Of a DNA stretch of 64,000 nt, positions 8,655 through 17,392 are shown in pieces (within the stretch, counting starts at the first letter, position 1; each line of letters begins with the position of its first letter). The translations under genes were made by a program, and so were the position numbers. The stretch covers positions 1 to 64,000 of the forward strand of contig QOZS01000011.1 in assembly GCA_003576705.1 (NCBI GenBank), written 5' to 3'. Origin of the DNA: Desertibaculum subflavum. GTDB lineage: Bacteria > Pseudomonadota > Alphaproteobacteria > Ferrovibrionales > Ferrovibrionaceae. Under the pieces are notes generated by a model. It was not told the DNA's origin, made no database searches, and saw nothing but the letters and a program-made list of their open reading frames with translations.

Positions 8655-9245
8655 CTAGCTCGGGACCAGCTGGACCTCGGCGGCCTGCGGCCCTTTCGGG
8701 CCCTGGCCGACGCGGACCTGCACCGTCTGTCCGGGCAGAAGGTCGCTGAGCCCCTGGCGGCGCAGCACGGCGACATGGATGAAGATGTCCTGTTCGCCTT
8801 CGCCGCTGGTGAGGAAGCCGTAGCCCTTGGCCGGGCTGAACCACTTCACCGTCGCCGTCTGGAACTCGCCTTCGCCGACCACCGGCGGGAACCGTGGCTT
8901 GGGTCGGGGCCGCGGATAGCCGAAGCCCATCGGGGCCGCGTGGTCGTCCATGGGCAACCCGAATTCGGGCGGCCGCATCGGCGACGGTGCTGCACCAAGC
9001 TCGACAATCCGGACCACTTGCACGCCCTTGGCCCGCCGGGCCGCCTCACAGACGATACTGGCGCCATCGGGCGCGGCCTCGTAGCCCGATTGGCGCAGGC
9101 TGGAGAGGTGCATGAACACATCTCCCGACCCGTCCTCAGGCGTCACGAACCCGAACCCTTTTGCCGGGTTGAACCACTTTACGGTGCCTCGAATGGTGAA
9201 AAGCTCCTCCACCAGCGAGGCGTCACCCCCCAGTTCCTGTACCAT
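8655..9245 (-). CDS. Twin cold-shock-domain protein
   Basis: The 196-aa protein has two cold-shock domains joined by a proline- and glycine-rich linker. Domain 1 (about 17-85) has VKWFNPAKGFGFVTPEDG and DVFMHLS; domain 2 (about 128-194) has VKWFSPAKGYGFLTSGEG and DIFIHVA, so each keeps RNP1 (KGFGFV/KGYGFL) and RNP2. Twin-CSD proteins are common in Alphaproteobacteria and bind single-stranded nucleic acid. Start at 9245 with AGGGAGG, which is partly inside a strong hairpin (separate entry). It converges on thiY with 31 bp between stops. Confidence 0.92.
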   Translation of the reverse strand: MVQELGGDASLVEELFTIRGTVKWFNPAKGFGFVTPEDGSGDVFMHLSSLRQSGYEAAPDGASIVCEAARRAKGVQVVRIVELGAAPSPMRPPEFGLPMDDHAAPMGFGYPRPRPKPRFPPVVGEGEFQTATVKWFSPAKGYGFLTSGEGEQDIFIHVAVLRRQGLSDLLPGQTVQVRVGQGPKGPQAAEVQLVPS

Positions 9246-9250
9246 AGCCT

Positions 9251-9277
9251 CCCTGCGTGTTCTTGTCGCACGCAGGG
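9251..9277 (-). promoter_or_regulatory. 5'-UTR hairpin overlapping the cold-shock gene's ribosome-binding site
   Basis: On the minus strand ccctgcgtg and cacgcaggg form a perfect 9-bp stem with a 9-nt loop. The last ggg of the 3' arm is also the first half of the Shine-Dalgarno AGGGAGG of the twin cold-shock gene, whose ATG is 5 nt beyond the stem. The pairing is seen directly; a role as a temperature- or protein-responsive switch is inferred. Confidence 0.55.
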
Positions 9278-9303
9278 CGATAATGCCACATCAATGGGCA
9301 AGC

Positions 9304-10269
9304 TCAAAGCCGGCCGCGCAAGTAGTGGAGGCTGAAGCGCAATCGATCGTCGGTCCAGGCGCGCAGATGCTCGAAGCCCGCGCGCGTGACCAAGTCCCGG
9401 AATCCGTCGAGCGTGTATTTCCAGGAATCCTCGGTGTGTATCCGCTCTCCGGCATCGAGACGGAACGGTCGGCCGGCAATCGCGACCTGCTGGTCGCGCA
9501 GGCTTTCCAGATAGAGCGACATTCGGCCGAGCGCCGGCTCGTAGTGGACGACATGGCGAAAGCCGGCGAGATCGAAATCGGCGCCAGCCTCGCGGTTGGC
9601 GCGCGCCAGCAGGTTCAGGTTGAAGGCGGCGGTGACGCCGGCCGCGTCGTCGTAGGCCGGCAGCAGGACGGACGGATCCTTCTGCAGATCGACCCCGATG
9701 ACCATGTCGCTGCCGGCCAGAAGCCGCCGCCAGCGGTCGAGCAGGCCCGCCGCCTGCTCCGGCGGGAAATTGCCGATAGTGGAGCCGGGAAAGAAAGCCA
9801 GCCGCCAGCCGTTCGGCGGCGGCAGGCGGTCGACATCGGTGAAATCGGCGACCAGCGCCCGCACCTTCATCGACTTGTAGTCACGCGCCAGCGCCGTGCA
9901 GGCCTCCGTCAGCGCGGTGCGGGCGACATCGATGCCGAGATAGCCGGCCGGCGCCTCGAGCGCGTCGAGCAGAAGCCGGACCTTGCGGCTCGCCCCGGCG
10001 CCGAGCTCCACCACCTCGACCTTCGGTCCGGCGAGCTTGGCGATCTCGCGCGCATGGGCCGAGAGAAGACCCATCTCCGTCCGCGTCGGGTAATATTCCG
10101 GCAGCTCGGTGATGCGCTCGAACAGGCGCGAGCCTTCGTCGTCGTAGAGGAAACGGCAGGGGATACGCCGTTGCGGGCCGGCGAAGCCTTCGAGCAGCGC
10201 CTGGGCGTAATCGTCCGGCGGCGGCGCCAGATCGATGACGGCGAGATCGCCTGCCATGCGCTCAGACAT
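9304..10269 (-). CDS. egtD: L-histidine N(alpha)-methyltransferase (ergothioneine biosynthesis)
   Basis: The 321-aa product, the same length as mycobacterial EgtD, shows RFLYDDEGSRLFERITELPEYY and PTRTEMGLL at the N-terminus, a SAM-binding ELGAGASRKVRLLLDAL, then DFTD and FFPGSTIGNFPP. EgtD trimethylates histidine to hercynine. The start at 10269 overlaps the egtB stop by eight bases; a second in-frame ATG at 10257 would give no overlap. It is downstream of egtB in the same transcript. Confidence 0.95.
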   Translation of the reverse strand: MSERMAGDLAVIDLAPPPDDYAQALLEGFAGPQRRIPCRFLYDDEGSRLFERITELPEYYPTRTEMGLLSAHAREIAKLAGPKVEVVELGAGASRKVRLLLDALEAPAGYLGIDVARTALTEACTALARDYKSMKVRALVADFTDVDRLPPPNGWRLAFFPGSTIGNFPPEQAAGLLDRWRRLLAGSDMVIGVDLQKDPSVLLPAYDDAAGVTAAFNLNLLARANREAGADFDLAGFRHVVHYEPALGRMSLYLESLRDQQVAIAGRPFRLDAGERIHTEDSWKYTLDGFRDLVTRAGFEHLRAWTDDRLRFSLHYLRGRL

Positions 10270-11554
10270 CCGCGGCCAGCCGGATGCCGCTGAACTGCCA
10301 GCGCGCATCGGGCGGGAAGAAGTTGCGATAGGTCGCACGGACATGGCCGTCCGGCGTCGCGCAGGAGCCGCCGCGCAGCACCATCTGGCCCGACATGAAC
10401 TTGCCGTTGTATTCGCCGAGCGCGCCTTCCGCCGCGCGGTAGCCCGGATAAGGCTGATAGGCGCTGCGGGTCCAGACCCAGGCATCGCCGTAGAGATGCC
10501 CGCCCTCGCCGGTCGGATGGTAGTGGCCGGCATCGAGGAAGTTGCCGGCGACCTGGCGGCCGGCGGCAACGACTTCCCACTCCGCCTCCATCGGCAGCCG
10601 GAATCCGGTCCAGTTCGCGAAGGCTTCCGCCTCGTAAAAGCTGACATGCACGACCGGCTCGGAGGGATCGAGTGGGCGCCGGCCGTTCAAGGTCAGCAGG
10701 TCGTAGGCGCCGCCCTCGGTCTCGATCCAGTAGAGCGGCGCCGCCCAACCACGCTCCTTGATCGCCGCCCATCCGTCGGAAAGCCAGAGTTCCGGCCGGC
10801 GATAGCCGCCATCGCGGATGAAGTCGAGATACTGGCCCGCGGTGACGAGCCGGCGCGCGAGGCGGAAGGGCGGCAGATACTGGCGGTGGCGCGGGCTCTC
10901 GTTGTCGAAGGCGAAACCCGCGCCGGCATGGCCGATCTCGACCAGCCCGCCCTCGTGGTCCCACCAGCCGTCGAGGCCGAGTTGCGGCCGCTTCGCCGGC
11001 GCCGCGGCCCGGTAGGCCGGCATCACCGGGTTCTGCGCCAGCACGTGCTTGATATCGGTGAGCAGAAGCTCCTGATGCTGCTGCTCGTGATGGAGGCCGA
11101 TTTCGAGAATCGGCGCCGCCGCCGCGAAGCGCGGCGCATCGACGCCCCCGAGCCAGGCCTGCATCGCCTCGTCGACCGCGGCGCGATAGCGACCGACCTC
11201 GCCCACGGTCGGCCGCGACAGGAGCCCGCGCGCCGGGCGCGGATGCCGCTCGCCGATCGCTTCGTAATACGAGTTGAAGAGATAACCGAAGCTCGGATCG
11301 AATACCTCGTAGCCGGGCGCGAACGGCGTCAGCAGGAAGGTCTCGAGGAACCAGGTGGTATGCGCGAGATGCCACTTGGTCGGACTGACATCCGGCATGG
11401 TCTGGATGACCTGGTCCTCCGGCGCGAGGCCGACGGTCAAGGCCATGGAGGTGTTGCGCACCGCTGCATAGCGCTCGGCCAGCAGCGCACGGTCGGACCG
11501 GGCGGACCCCTCGGCGGAATCCTGTGATGGACGGGGAACCGTCGATTGGAGCAT
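10262..11554 (-). CDS. egtB: Hercynine oxygenase / iron(II)-dependent sulfoxide synthase
   Basis: The 430-aa protein has a DinB-like N-terminal domain with the metal ligands expected of EgtB (His in KWHLAHTTWFLE and the HxxxHxE motif inside HHEQQHQELLL), and a C-terminal formylglycine-generating-enzyme-like domain (VHVSFYEAEAFANWTGFRLP, EWEVVA, LRGGSCATPDGH, RNFFPP). It joins hercynine to a thiol donor (gamma-Glu-Cys or Cys). The start at 11554 is fixed by GGAGG seven bases away; a GTG two codons upstream would place the start too close. With egtD it forms a two-gene ergothioneine operon; egtA, egtC and egtE are not nearby. Confidence 0.95.
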   Translation of the reverse strand: MLQSTVPRPSQDSAEGSARSDRALLAERYAAVRNTSMALTVGLAPEDQVIQTMPDVSPTKWHLAHTTWFLETFLLTPFAPGYEVFDPSFGYLFNSYYEAIGERHPRPARGLLSRPTVGEVGRYRAAVDEAMQAWLGGVDAPRFAAAAPILEIGLHHEQQHQELLLTDIKHVLAQNPVMPAYRAAAPAKRPQLGLDGWWDHEGGLVEIGHAGAGFAFDNESPRHRQYLPPFRLARRLVTAGQYLDFIRDGGYRRPELWLSDGWAAIKERGWAAPLYWIETEGGAYDLLTLNGRRPLDPSEPVVHVSFYEAEAFANWTGFRLPMEAEWEVVAAGRQVAGNFLDAGHYHPTGEGGHLYGDAWVWTRSAYQPYPGYRAAEGALGEYNGKFMSGQMVLRGGSCATPDGHVRATYRNFFPPDARWQFSGIRLAADV

Positions 11555-11579
11555 GCGCACGCCTCCATAACGCCGATTT

Positions 11580-11600
11580 GCCGCGCGGGTTCCGCGCGGC
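11580..11600 (-). terminator. Strong GC hairpin between the cytochrome operon and egtB
   Basis: gccgcgcgg / ccgcgcggc form a perfect 9-bp stem with a 3-nt loop, eight bases beyond the stop of the decahaem gene on the minus strand. No T-run follows, so it may be a Rho-assisted terminator, an RNA 3'-end stabiliser or only a processing site. Confidence 0.4.
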
Positions 11601-11607
11601 GCCGAGG

Positions 11608-14600
11608 TCAGCGCCGGAAGCGGAAGCCCGCCGCGCCCGCCCCCGAAGGGGCCTCGATCGGCTGCGCCTCGACCGCACGCGACGTGGCGGACACGCGCGG
11701 GCGGCGGTTCGGGTTGCCGACGAAATCCTGCAACCGAACCTCGTCGTCAACGAACCAGGGTTTGCCGTCTTTGTCCAGGTAAAGCGCCTGCTGATCCTGC
11801 AAATTGAAGGGACGCGAGCCGACCCGTCCGAAAACCGCGATCTGATGGCCGGTTTCGTCGACGCCGCGGTCGCGGTCGATGCCTTTCGAAAGCGAAAGCG
11901 CCGGCCATTTGGTCGGCCACCACGCGATCAGTTCGGGCTTCGGATCCGGATTGAAGCCGTAGAAATTCGGCTGATTCTGCGGCGCGGTGAGCGAGATGAC
12001 CTTGAGGCCGTTGCGGCCGTCGGCGATATAGGCATAGGCGGTCGCATTGGTGGAGCCGACGACGACGTCCTGCGCATCGGTGATCTGGCCGCCGGCGGTA
12101 TACATTTCGTAGACTTTCGGCTGCTCCGCCCGCTCGATATCGATGATGGCGAGGCCCTCGCTGCCGGCCGCGACATAGGCATAGGCCCGCGCGACATAGA
12201 TGCGGTGCGCCTGCTTCAGGGGCACGGTCGCGCCGGCGACCTTCTGCGGCTTGTCGACATTGGTGACGTCGACGACGTGGAAGCCGTCGGCATCGGTCAC
12301 GAAAAGATAACGGAACTGCAACGCCGTCGAATGCGCGCGGTTGAACGGCAGCACGGCGCGCAGCCGCGGCTGCATCGGCTTGTCCAGGTCGAGCACCACG
12401 ACGCCGGCATCGGCGGTGACATACATGTTGCTGCCGGCGATGGTGATGTGGCGCGCGCCGTTCAGCACGCCGCCCTCGTTCCAGGTCAGCGCCCGCTTCA
12501 GGAAGTTGTTGAGCGGATCGCCGTCCCGCATCGTGTTGATGTCGACCAGGATCAGGCCTTCCTCGGCGTCGGTGACGAAGGCGTAGTCGTAGATCGGGTG
12601 GAACGGCTGCTCCTGGTTCGCCTCGTACATCAGCTTTTTCGTCGCTTCGTCCTTCTTCTGGCGCATCGGCGCGACCGCCTGCGCGGCCGAAGGAAGCGCG
12701 ACGCAGGTCGCATTCTTCGTGCCGATATGCGTGTCGTGGCCGAGCGGCCCGAACGGCGCGGTGATGATGCGCTGGCTGATGCCCTTGTTGGCGATCGAGG
12801 CAACGTCATAGGCCTGGAATCCGGACGCGCCCTCGGCGACGTAGAGGTATTCGCCCTGCAGCTGCACGCAGCCCGCGCGCCCGCCCGAATGGGTGAAGGC
12901 GCCAAAGGCGGCATCTTCGAAGTGCAGCTTGCGGCCACGGTCGAGATGCTGCTGGTAGAAATCCGGATAGGCGTGCTTGTGCAGCCAGCTGCCGATCACC
13001 GCCTGCGGTTCGTCCCACTCGGTGACCTGCACCGCTTCGACGCCGCCCTCGGCGCCGACCCAGGCGTTGAAGCCGACGAAATTGATGAAGTTGGTCCCGA
13101 GCGCGAGCGTCTGCGCCATGATGGCGTTGTTGTCGTTGTCCTTGGAGATATGGCAGTCGGAACAGGTCTTGGTCTCGGTCTTGCGCTCGGTATGCGGATA
13201 GTGCGGCGCGAAGGCCTGGCTCGAATAGCCCGACGCCGCCATCGGCTGCTGCTGGATGTAGATGCGCTCGCGATTGATGTTGGTCGACGATAGCACCAGC
13301 GCCGAGGTGGAGCGGACCGGCGTGATCGTGTTGTTCTTCACGTTCTGGTGCCGGCCCAGCATGAAGATCTCATCGCGCGCCACCTGCGGGTTGTAGGTGG
13401 CGAAGTTGCGCGTCTCGCCGCCCTCATATTTGTGGCGCACGGTCTTCCAGTTGGCCTGGATCGGCAGATGGCAGCCGCCGCAGCTGGTCGTCCACGAGAG
13501 ATGGCAGGTGAAGCATTCCATCTGCTCATCCTTGTGGGCGCGGTCCTCCGCCTTGACGCCGTCGCCCCATTTCATCGCGCCGCCCTTCGACATCAGCTTG
13601 GCGCGGGCGGCCTTGGCGTTGTAGCGCGGGTCCAGCGGGTTGACGGTGTCGCGGACGAGGCTGACCTCCCATTCGAGTTCCGGCCACAGCGCGGAGCGCT
13701 GATAGAGCCGGCAGTCGCGGTCCTGGTCGCGCGGCAGATTGCAGCCGGTGCCGCGCCATTCGAAGCGGCGGCGGCCGTCCTGCACGCGCAGGATGCCGAG
13801 GTCGTGCCCCTGCGGCGGCGCGGCCGGTCCGGAGGTGCGCAAGGCCGGGTGCGCATCCGCCGTGCCGTGGCAATCCTTGCAGCGGATCTCGATCGCCGGC
13901 GCCACTTCGCCGTACATGTAGCCGTTGCCGTGACTGTCCTGCGCGAAGTGGCAGTCGACGCAGTGCATGCCGACATCGACATGCACCGACGACATATGCA
14001 CCGCCTTCTTGAACTTCTCGGGGTCTTCGTTTGAGATCTTGTTGCCCTTGGCGTCCAGCAGGTTGCCCTTGCGGTCGCGCTTGAAGATGGCGCGGAAGTT
14101 CCAGCCATGGCCGTGATAATCGGCGAACTGGGTGTCCTTCAGGTCCGGATTGAGCGTCGCCACGTCCTTCAGGAAATTGACGTCCGACCACTTGCCGCGC
14201 AGCACCGCCTCCTCCGGATTGCGGTCGAGCCAGCGGAACGCCTCCTCGTGGGTCGGGTATTTCTGCTTCTCCGGAAACATCGGCGGCGCGTCGGATTCAT
14301 AATCCCACATCGTGTAGCCGAGCATCGAGTTCAGGAAGATGTTCGGCTGGTGCATGTGGCAGTTCATGCACTGCGCGGTCGGGATCGAACGGGTGAATTC
14401 GTGCTTGAGCGGGTGCCCCGGCCGGTTCTTCGGGATGGTCGGGTCGAGCGTGCGCGAGGTGCCGGTCGAGCCGAACTTGAAATACGGCCCGGAATGCCGC
14501 GGATCGCGGTCATTGGCATAGACGACATGGCAGCCGGCGCAGCCGGAATTGCGGAAGTCGCCGGGCTGGTCGTTGGTGCCCTGGAACCACATGAACGGAT

Positions 14601-15531
14601 CGTTCAGGCGGGTCTTGTGGATGTTGATCACCGGCACGGCGATGCGCAGCCCGGTGCCGGCGCCGCGCATCGACTGGCGGATATCGGGCCGGCCGGGTTC
14701 CTCCAGGCGCTGGATCAGGCCGGTCGGGCTCGGCAGGCCGATCTCGGGGAACTGGGTGACGATGTTGCGCCCGCCCCGCTCGAACACACGGAAGATGTCG
14801 CCCGGCGGAATCACCTCCCAGGCCGGCAGCGGGAAGAATTGGGGCAGGATGCCCTTCTTCGCCGTCATCCAGGGCTCGATATTGCCCGGGCTCTTCACCG
14901 AGGCGGGCTGGCCGTCGCGGGTATAGGCCTCGCCCAGGATGTAGTTCTTGTAGGGCAGGATGCCGTTGTTGTAGGCGGCGCCGCCCCACAGCATGGCACC
15001 GGTCGCCATGATGTGGCGCTCCGACGCCTGGATGATCGGCAGGTGGCAGGCGCCGCAGGCCTCGCGCGCCACGCGATAGTCCGACGGGTTGACGAAGCGG
15101 ATGTATTCCGGCGCTTCCTTGTTGAACAGCGTGTAGGAGCGCTTGGGATTGGCGCTGGAGGGATAGCCCCAGGTCTCCGGATAGCGCGGCAGGACATGCG
15201 CCTTCTCCTGCGCCGCCGTGTAGCGCGCATCGCCCTGATGCGTGCCGGAGGGCGCGAAGACCGAGGCATCGCCGCCATGGCAATCGGTGCAGCCGATGAT
15301 GATGGCCGGATTGGCGTGCATGGTCGGCTGATCGGTCGCTGTATGGCACGACATGCAGCCATGACTGTTGCGGGCCGCCGCTTCCGGGCTCTGCGGGAAC
15401 TGTGCATCCGGCGCGGTGACATGCGGGATATCGCGCGGCTTCTCGCCGCTCGCCGCCAGTGCCGCGCCGGCCCCGGCCAGCAGGGCCAGGGCGGCGGCGA
15501 TCGCGGTCAGGCGGGGGAGCAACGAAACCAT
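11608..15531 (-). CDS. Exported decahaem cytochrome c with C-terminal LVIVD-type propeller
   Basis: The 1307-aa protein has a Sec signal (MVSLLPRLTAIAAALALLAG..., cut near residue 27). Ten CxxCH haem motifs lie at about residues 59, 81, 159, 331, 388, 524, 551, 673, 684 and 790, unevenly spaced with long inserts. From about 860 to 1220 it has repeated beta-strand units ending in LVDI, VVLDL, VVDVT, IIDIE and VISLT, the pattern of LVIVD beta-propeller repeats. The propeller may dock a partner or substrate. It ends the seven-gene operon; its start is 4 bp beyond the beta-barrel gene's stop. The haem redox function is certain; the electron partner is not known. Periplasmic or outer-surface location is inferred from the signal peptide and the adjacent barrel. 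Confidence 0.9.
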   Translation of the reverse strand: MVSLLPRLTAIAAALALLAGAGAALAASGEKPRDIPHVTAPDAQFPQSPEAAARNSHGCMSCHTATDQPTMHANPAIIIGCTDCHGGDASVFAPSGTHQGDARYTAAQEKAHVLPRYPETWGYPSSANPKRSYTLFNKEAPEYIRFVNPSDYRVAREACGACHLPIIQASERHIMATGAMLWGGAAYNNGILPYKNYILGEAYTRDGQPASVKSPGNIEPWMTAKKGILPQFFPLPAWEVIPPGDIFRVFERGGRNIVTQFPEIGLPSPTGLIQRLEEPGRPDIRQSMRGAGTGLRIAVPVINIHKTRLNDPFMWFQGTNDQPGDFRNSGCAGCHVVYANDRDPRHSGPYFKFGSTGTSRTLDPTIPKNRPGHPLKHEFTRSIPTAQCMNCHMHQPNIFLNSMLGYTMWDYESDAPPMFPEKQKYPTHEEAFRWLDRNPEEAVLRGKWSDVNFLKDVATLNPDLKDTQFADYHGHGWNFRAIFKRDRKGNLLDAKGNKISNEDPEKFKKAVHMSSVHVDVGMHCVDCHFAQDSHGNGYMYGEVAPAIEIRCKDCHGTADAHPALRTSGPAAPPQGHDLGILRVQDGRRRFEWRGTGCNLPRDQDRDCRLYQRSALWPELEWEVSLVRDTVNPLDPRYNAKAARAKLMSKGGAMKWGDGVKAEDRAHKDEQMECFTCHLSWTTSCGGCHLPIQANWKTVRHKYEGGETRNFATYNPQVARDEIFMLGRHQNVKNNTITPVRSTSALVLSSTNINRERIYIQQQPMAASGYSSQAFAPHYPHTERKTETKTCSDCHISKDNDNNAIMAQTLALGTNFINFVGFNAWVGAEGGVEAVQVTEWDEPQAVIGSWLHKHAYPDFYQQHLDRGRKLHFEDAAFGAFTHSGGRAGCVQLQGEYLYVAEGASGFQAYDVASIANKGISQRIITAPFGPLGHDTHIGTKNATCVALPSAAQAVAPMRQKKDEATKKLMYEANQEQPFHPIYDYAFVTDAEEGLILVDINTMRDGDPLNNFLKRALTWNEGGVLNGARHITIAGSNMYVTADAGVVVLDLDKPMQPRLRAVLPFNRAHSTALQFRYLFVTDADGFHVVDVTNVDKPQKVAGATVPLKQAHRIYVARAYAYVAAGSEGLAIIDIERAEQPKVYEMYTAGGQITDAQDVVVGSTNATAYAYIADGRNGLKVISLTAPQNQPNFYGFNPDPKPELIAWWPTKWPALSLSKGIDRDRGVDETGHQIAVFGRVGSRPFNLQDQQALYLDKDGKPWFVDDEVRLQDFVGNPNRRPRVSATSRAVEAQPIEAPSGAGAAGFRFRR

Positions 15532-15535
15532 CCGC

Positions 15536-17392
15536 TCAATACGTCAGGGTCAGGTTGGCGAGCACGGAATAGAGCGTGTTGTCCTTGGTCTGGAACAGCT
15601 CCTCGAAGGCCCGGCCGCCGAACAGGACGGCGCCGGAGAGGCGGAACACGACGTTCTGGATGAAGCCGGGCCGGTAGGTCAGCGCGACCGAGACGTCCCA
15701 GCCGATATCGTTGGACGACAGCGCCTGCACGCGGAGCGTCTCGATCGACGCGGTGTTGACGAAGGAGAGATGGTTGATGTTGGTGGTGAGGCGCAACTCC
15801 GGCGTCACGTCGACATCGACGCCGCCGCCGACCAGGATCAGGCCGGGATTGTTAAAGTTCGCCTGGCCCTGCTCCTTGGAGGTGCGCATCGAGTTGAGCA
15901 GGCCGTTGCGGCCGGAAAGCTGCAGACCGCCGCCGCCGATCAGCGGCACCGCCTGGCGGATCCAGTAGCTGGTATCGGCGCCGGCGAATTGCGGGTTCTC
16001 GAAGATCGCGTCGAAGCCGGTCTGCTTGCCGTCGAACGGGTCGTCGTCGCCGCTCGCAAACATGAACGAGCCGCGCACGCGGATCCACGAGAAGTCGATC
16101 GACGGCTCGGCCGCGAACATGAAGGCGCGGATATCGGCGCTCACCTTTTCGGTCTGCGACAGGAACTGGTCGGCATAGTCCTTGCCCCAGGCGAAATAGG
16201 CCGAGGTCGTCAGGTTGAGCCGGCCGTAATGCCCGTCGCCGTTCAGGCCGAAATAGACGACGTCGTAGCTGTGCGGGCGCTGCACGCCGATCGGGGCAGG
16301 CCGTTCCTGGAAGCCGTTGTTGTTGAAATACGGCCTCTCGTTGCCTTCGCGGTTCCGGTTGTACATCACCGTCGCCTGGCTGGTGAAGCCGATGAAGGGG
16401 AAGTCCTGGCGGAACACATTGGCCTGCAGCACCCAGTCGTTGCGCAGCTCCTGGGTCACGTCGTTGAGGCCGGAATTGGTATCCTTCTCGACCCGCCAGA
16501 TGGCGGCGAGGTTGTACTGCCAGATGTTGTTGGCGCGGTTGCCGAACAGGCGGACGCCGAGCTGTTGGTCCTGGAACAGGAAGCCGCGGAAATCCGACTG
16601 GAACGGCTGGATGCCGACGCGCACGGAATCGAAGTCGTAGCGGTCGGAGACGTTGCGGATGTGGTAGTCGACGAAGCCTTCCTGGATGCCGATGAAGGTG
16701 TCCTCGCGCTCCTTGCTCTTGAAGGCGCGGATCTTCAGCAGCCGCTCCTCGTCGGCGGCGGCGCGGTTGTAGTTCAGCACCGGCGTGAAGCGGATCTCGT
16801 AATCCGGCGGCTTGTAGGCGGTGTTGCCCTTGATGAAGGAGATCGACGGGATCAGCGTCGTCGCGAAGAGCTGCGTGCCGACCTGCGCGAACTGTCCGGT
16901 CCGGGGGCTCGTTGCGGGCGAGGTCGGCGTCGGGAAGCTGCGCGGCTCGTAGATCGTGTCGGAGATAACCGCCAGGTTGACGAACCAGTCGTCGAAGATC
17001 GGCCGGTCGCCCTTCAGCGTGTTCTGGCTATAGGGGTCCCACCAGCGCTCGTTGACGCCGATATTCTCGATCAGGCGCCAGCGATCGGGGATCGGGATGG
17101 TTTCGCGCGGCAGGTTGGGCGCCGGCGCCGGCACCGCGCTCGGGTCGACCGGCGGCAGGTCCTGCAGGTCGTCGCGCTCGGGGACGCCGGGGCGGCGGCG
17201 CTCGCCTTGCGCCATGACGAAGCCGCCCTTGCCCGGGGCCGGGGTCAGAACCGGCTTCGATTTCGGTGCCGTCACGGGCTGGACCTGCGGCGGCGGCACC
17301 GGGCTCGGCATGCGCTCCTTGCCGGCGAAGGCCGGCGCCGCGGCAAGCAAGGCGGCGACGGCCGCGGCAAAGGCCCCCTGCCGCACCCTCAC
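15536..17392 (-). CDS. Outer-membrane beta-barrel protein of the cytochrome operon (DUF1302-like)
   Basis: The 618-aa product has a signal peptide ending APAFA, a proline-rich stretch (about 25-100) and then alternating amphipathic strands rich in Tyr, Phe and Asn, ending in LANLTLTY, a typical BAM-recognised C-terminus with a terminal aromatic residue. Sequence such as VRVGIQPFQSDFRGFLFQDQQLGVRLFG recalls DUF1302-type porins that accompany multihaem proteins. I chose the GTG at 17392, which overlaps the upstream stop (GTGA) as elsewhere in this operon; another GTG lies four codons upstream. It could be the pore or sheath for the decahaem protein, an inference from context only. Confidence 0.8.
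   Translation of the reverse strand: MRVRQGAFAAAVAALLAAAPAFAGKERMPSPVPPPQVQPVTAPKSKPVLTPAPGKGGFVMAQGERRRPGVPERDDLQDLPPVDPSAVPAPAPNLPRETIPIPDRWRLIENIGVNERWWDPYSQNTLKGDRPIFDDWFVNLAVISDTIYEPRSFPTPTSPATSPRTGQFAQVGTQLFATTLIPSISFIKGNTAYKPPDYEIRFTPVLNYNRAAADEERLLKIRAFKSKEREDTFIGIQEGFVDYHIRNVSDRYDFDSVRVGIQPFQSDFRGFLFQDQQLGVRLFGNRANNIWQYNLAAIWRVEKDTNSGLNDVTQELRNDWVLQANVFRQDFPFIGFTSQATVMYNRNREGNERPYFNNNGFQERPAPIGVQRPHSYDVVYFGLNGDGHYGRLNLTTSAYFAWGKDYADQFLSQTEKVSADIRAFMFAAEPSIDFSWIRVRGSFMFASGDDDPFDGKQTGFDAIFENPQFAGADTSYWIRQAVPLIGGGGLQLSGRNGLLNSMRTSKEQGQANFNNPGLILVGGGVDVDVTPELRLTTNINHLSFVNTASIETLRVQALSSNDIGWDVSVALTYRPGFIQNVVFRLSGAVLFGGRAFEELFQTKDNTLYSVLANLTLTY

Noticed and set aside
11880..11900. ALSLSKG peptide in the decahaem protein, resembling a widespread repeat-derived peptide
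   Set aside because: The codons (cttTCGctttcg) do not match the palindromic repeat that usually encodes it, and the surrounding residues read as normal family sequence.
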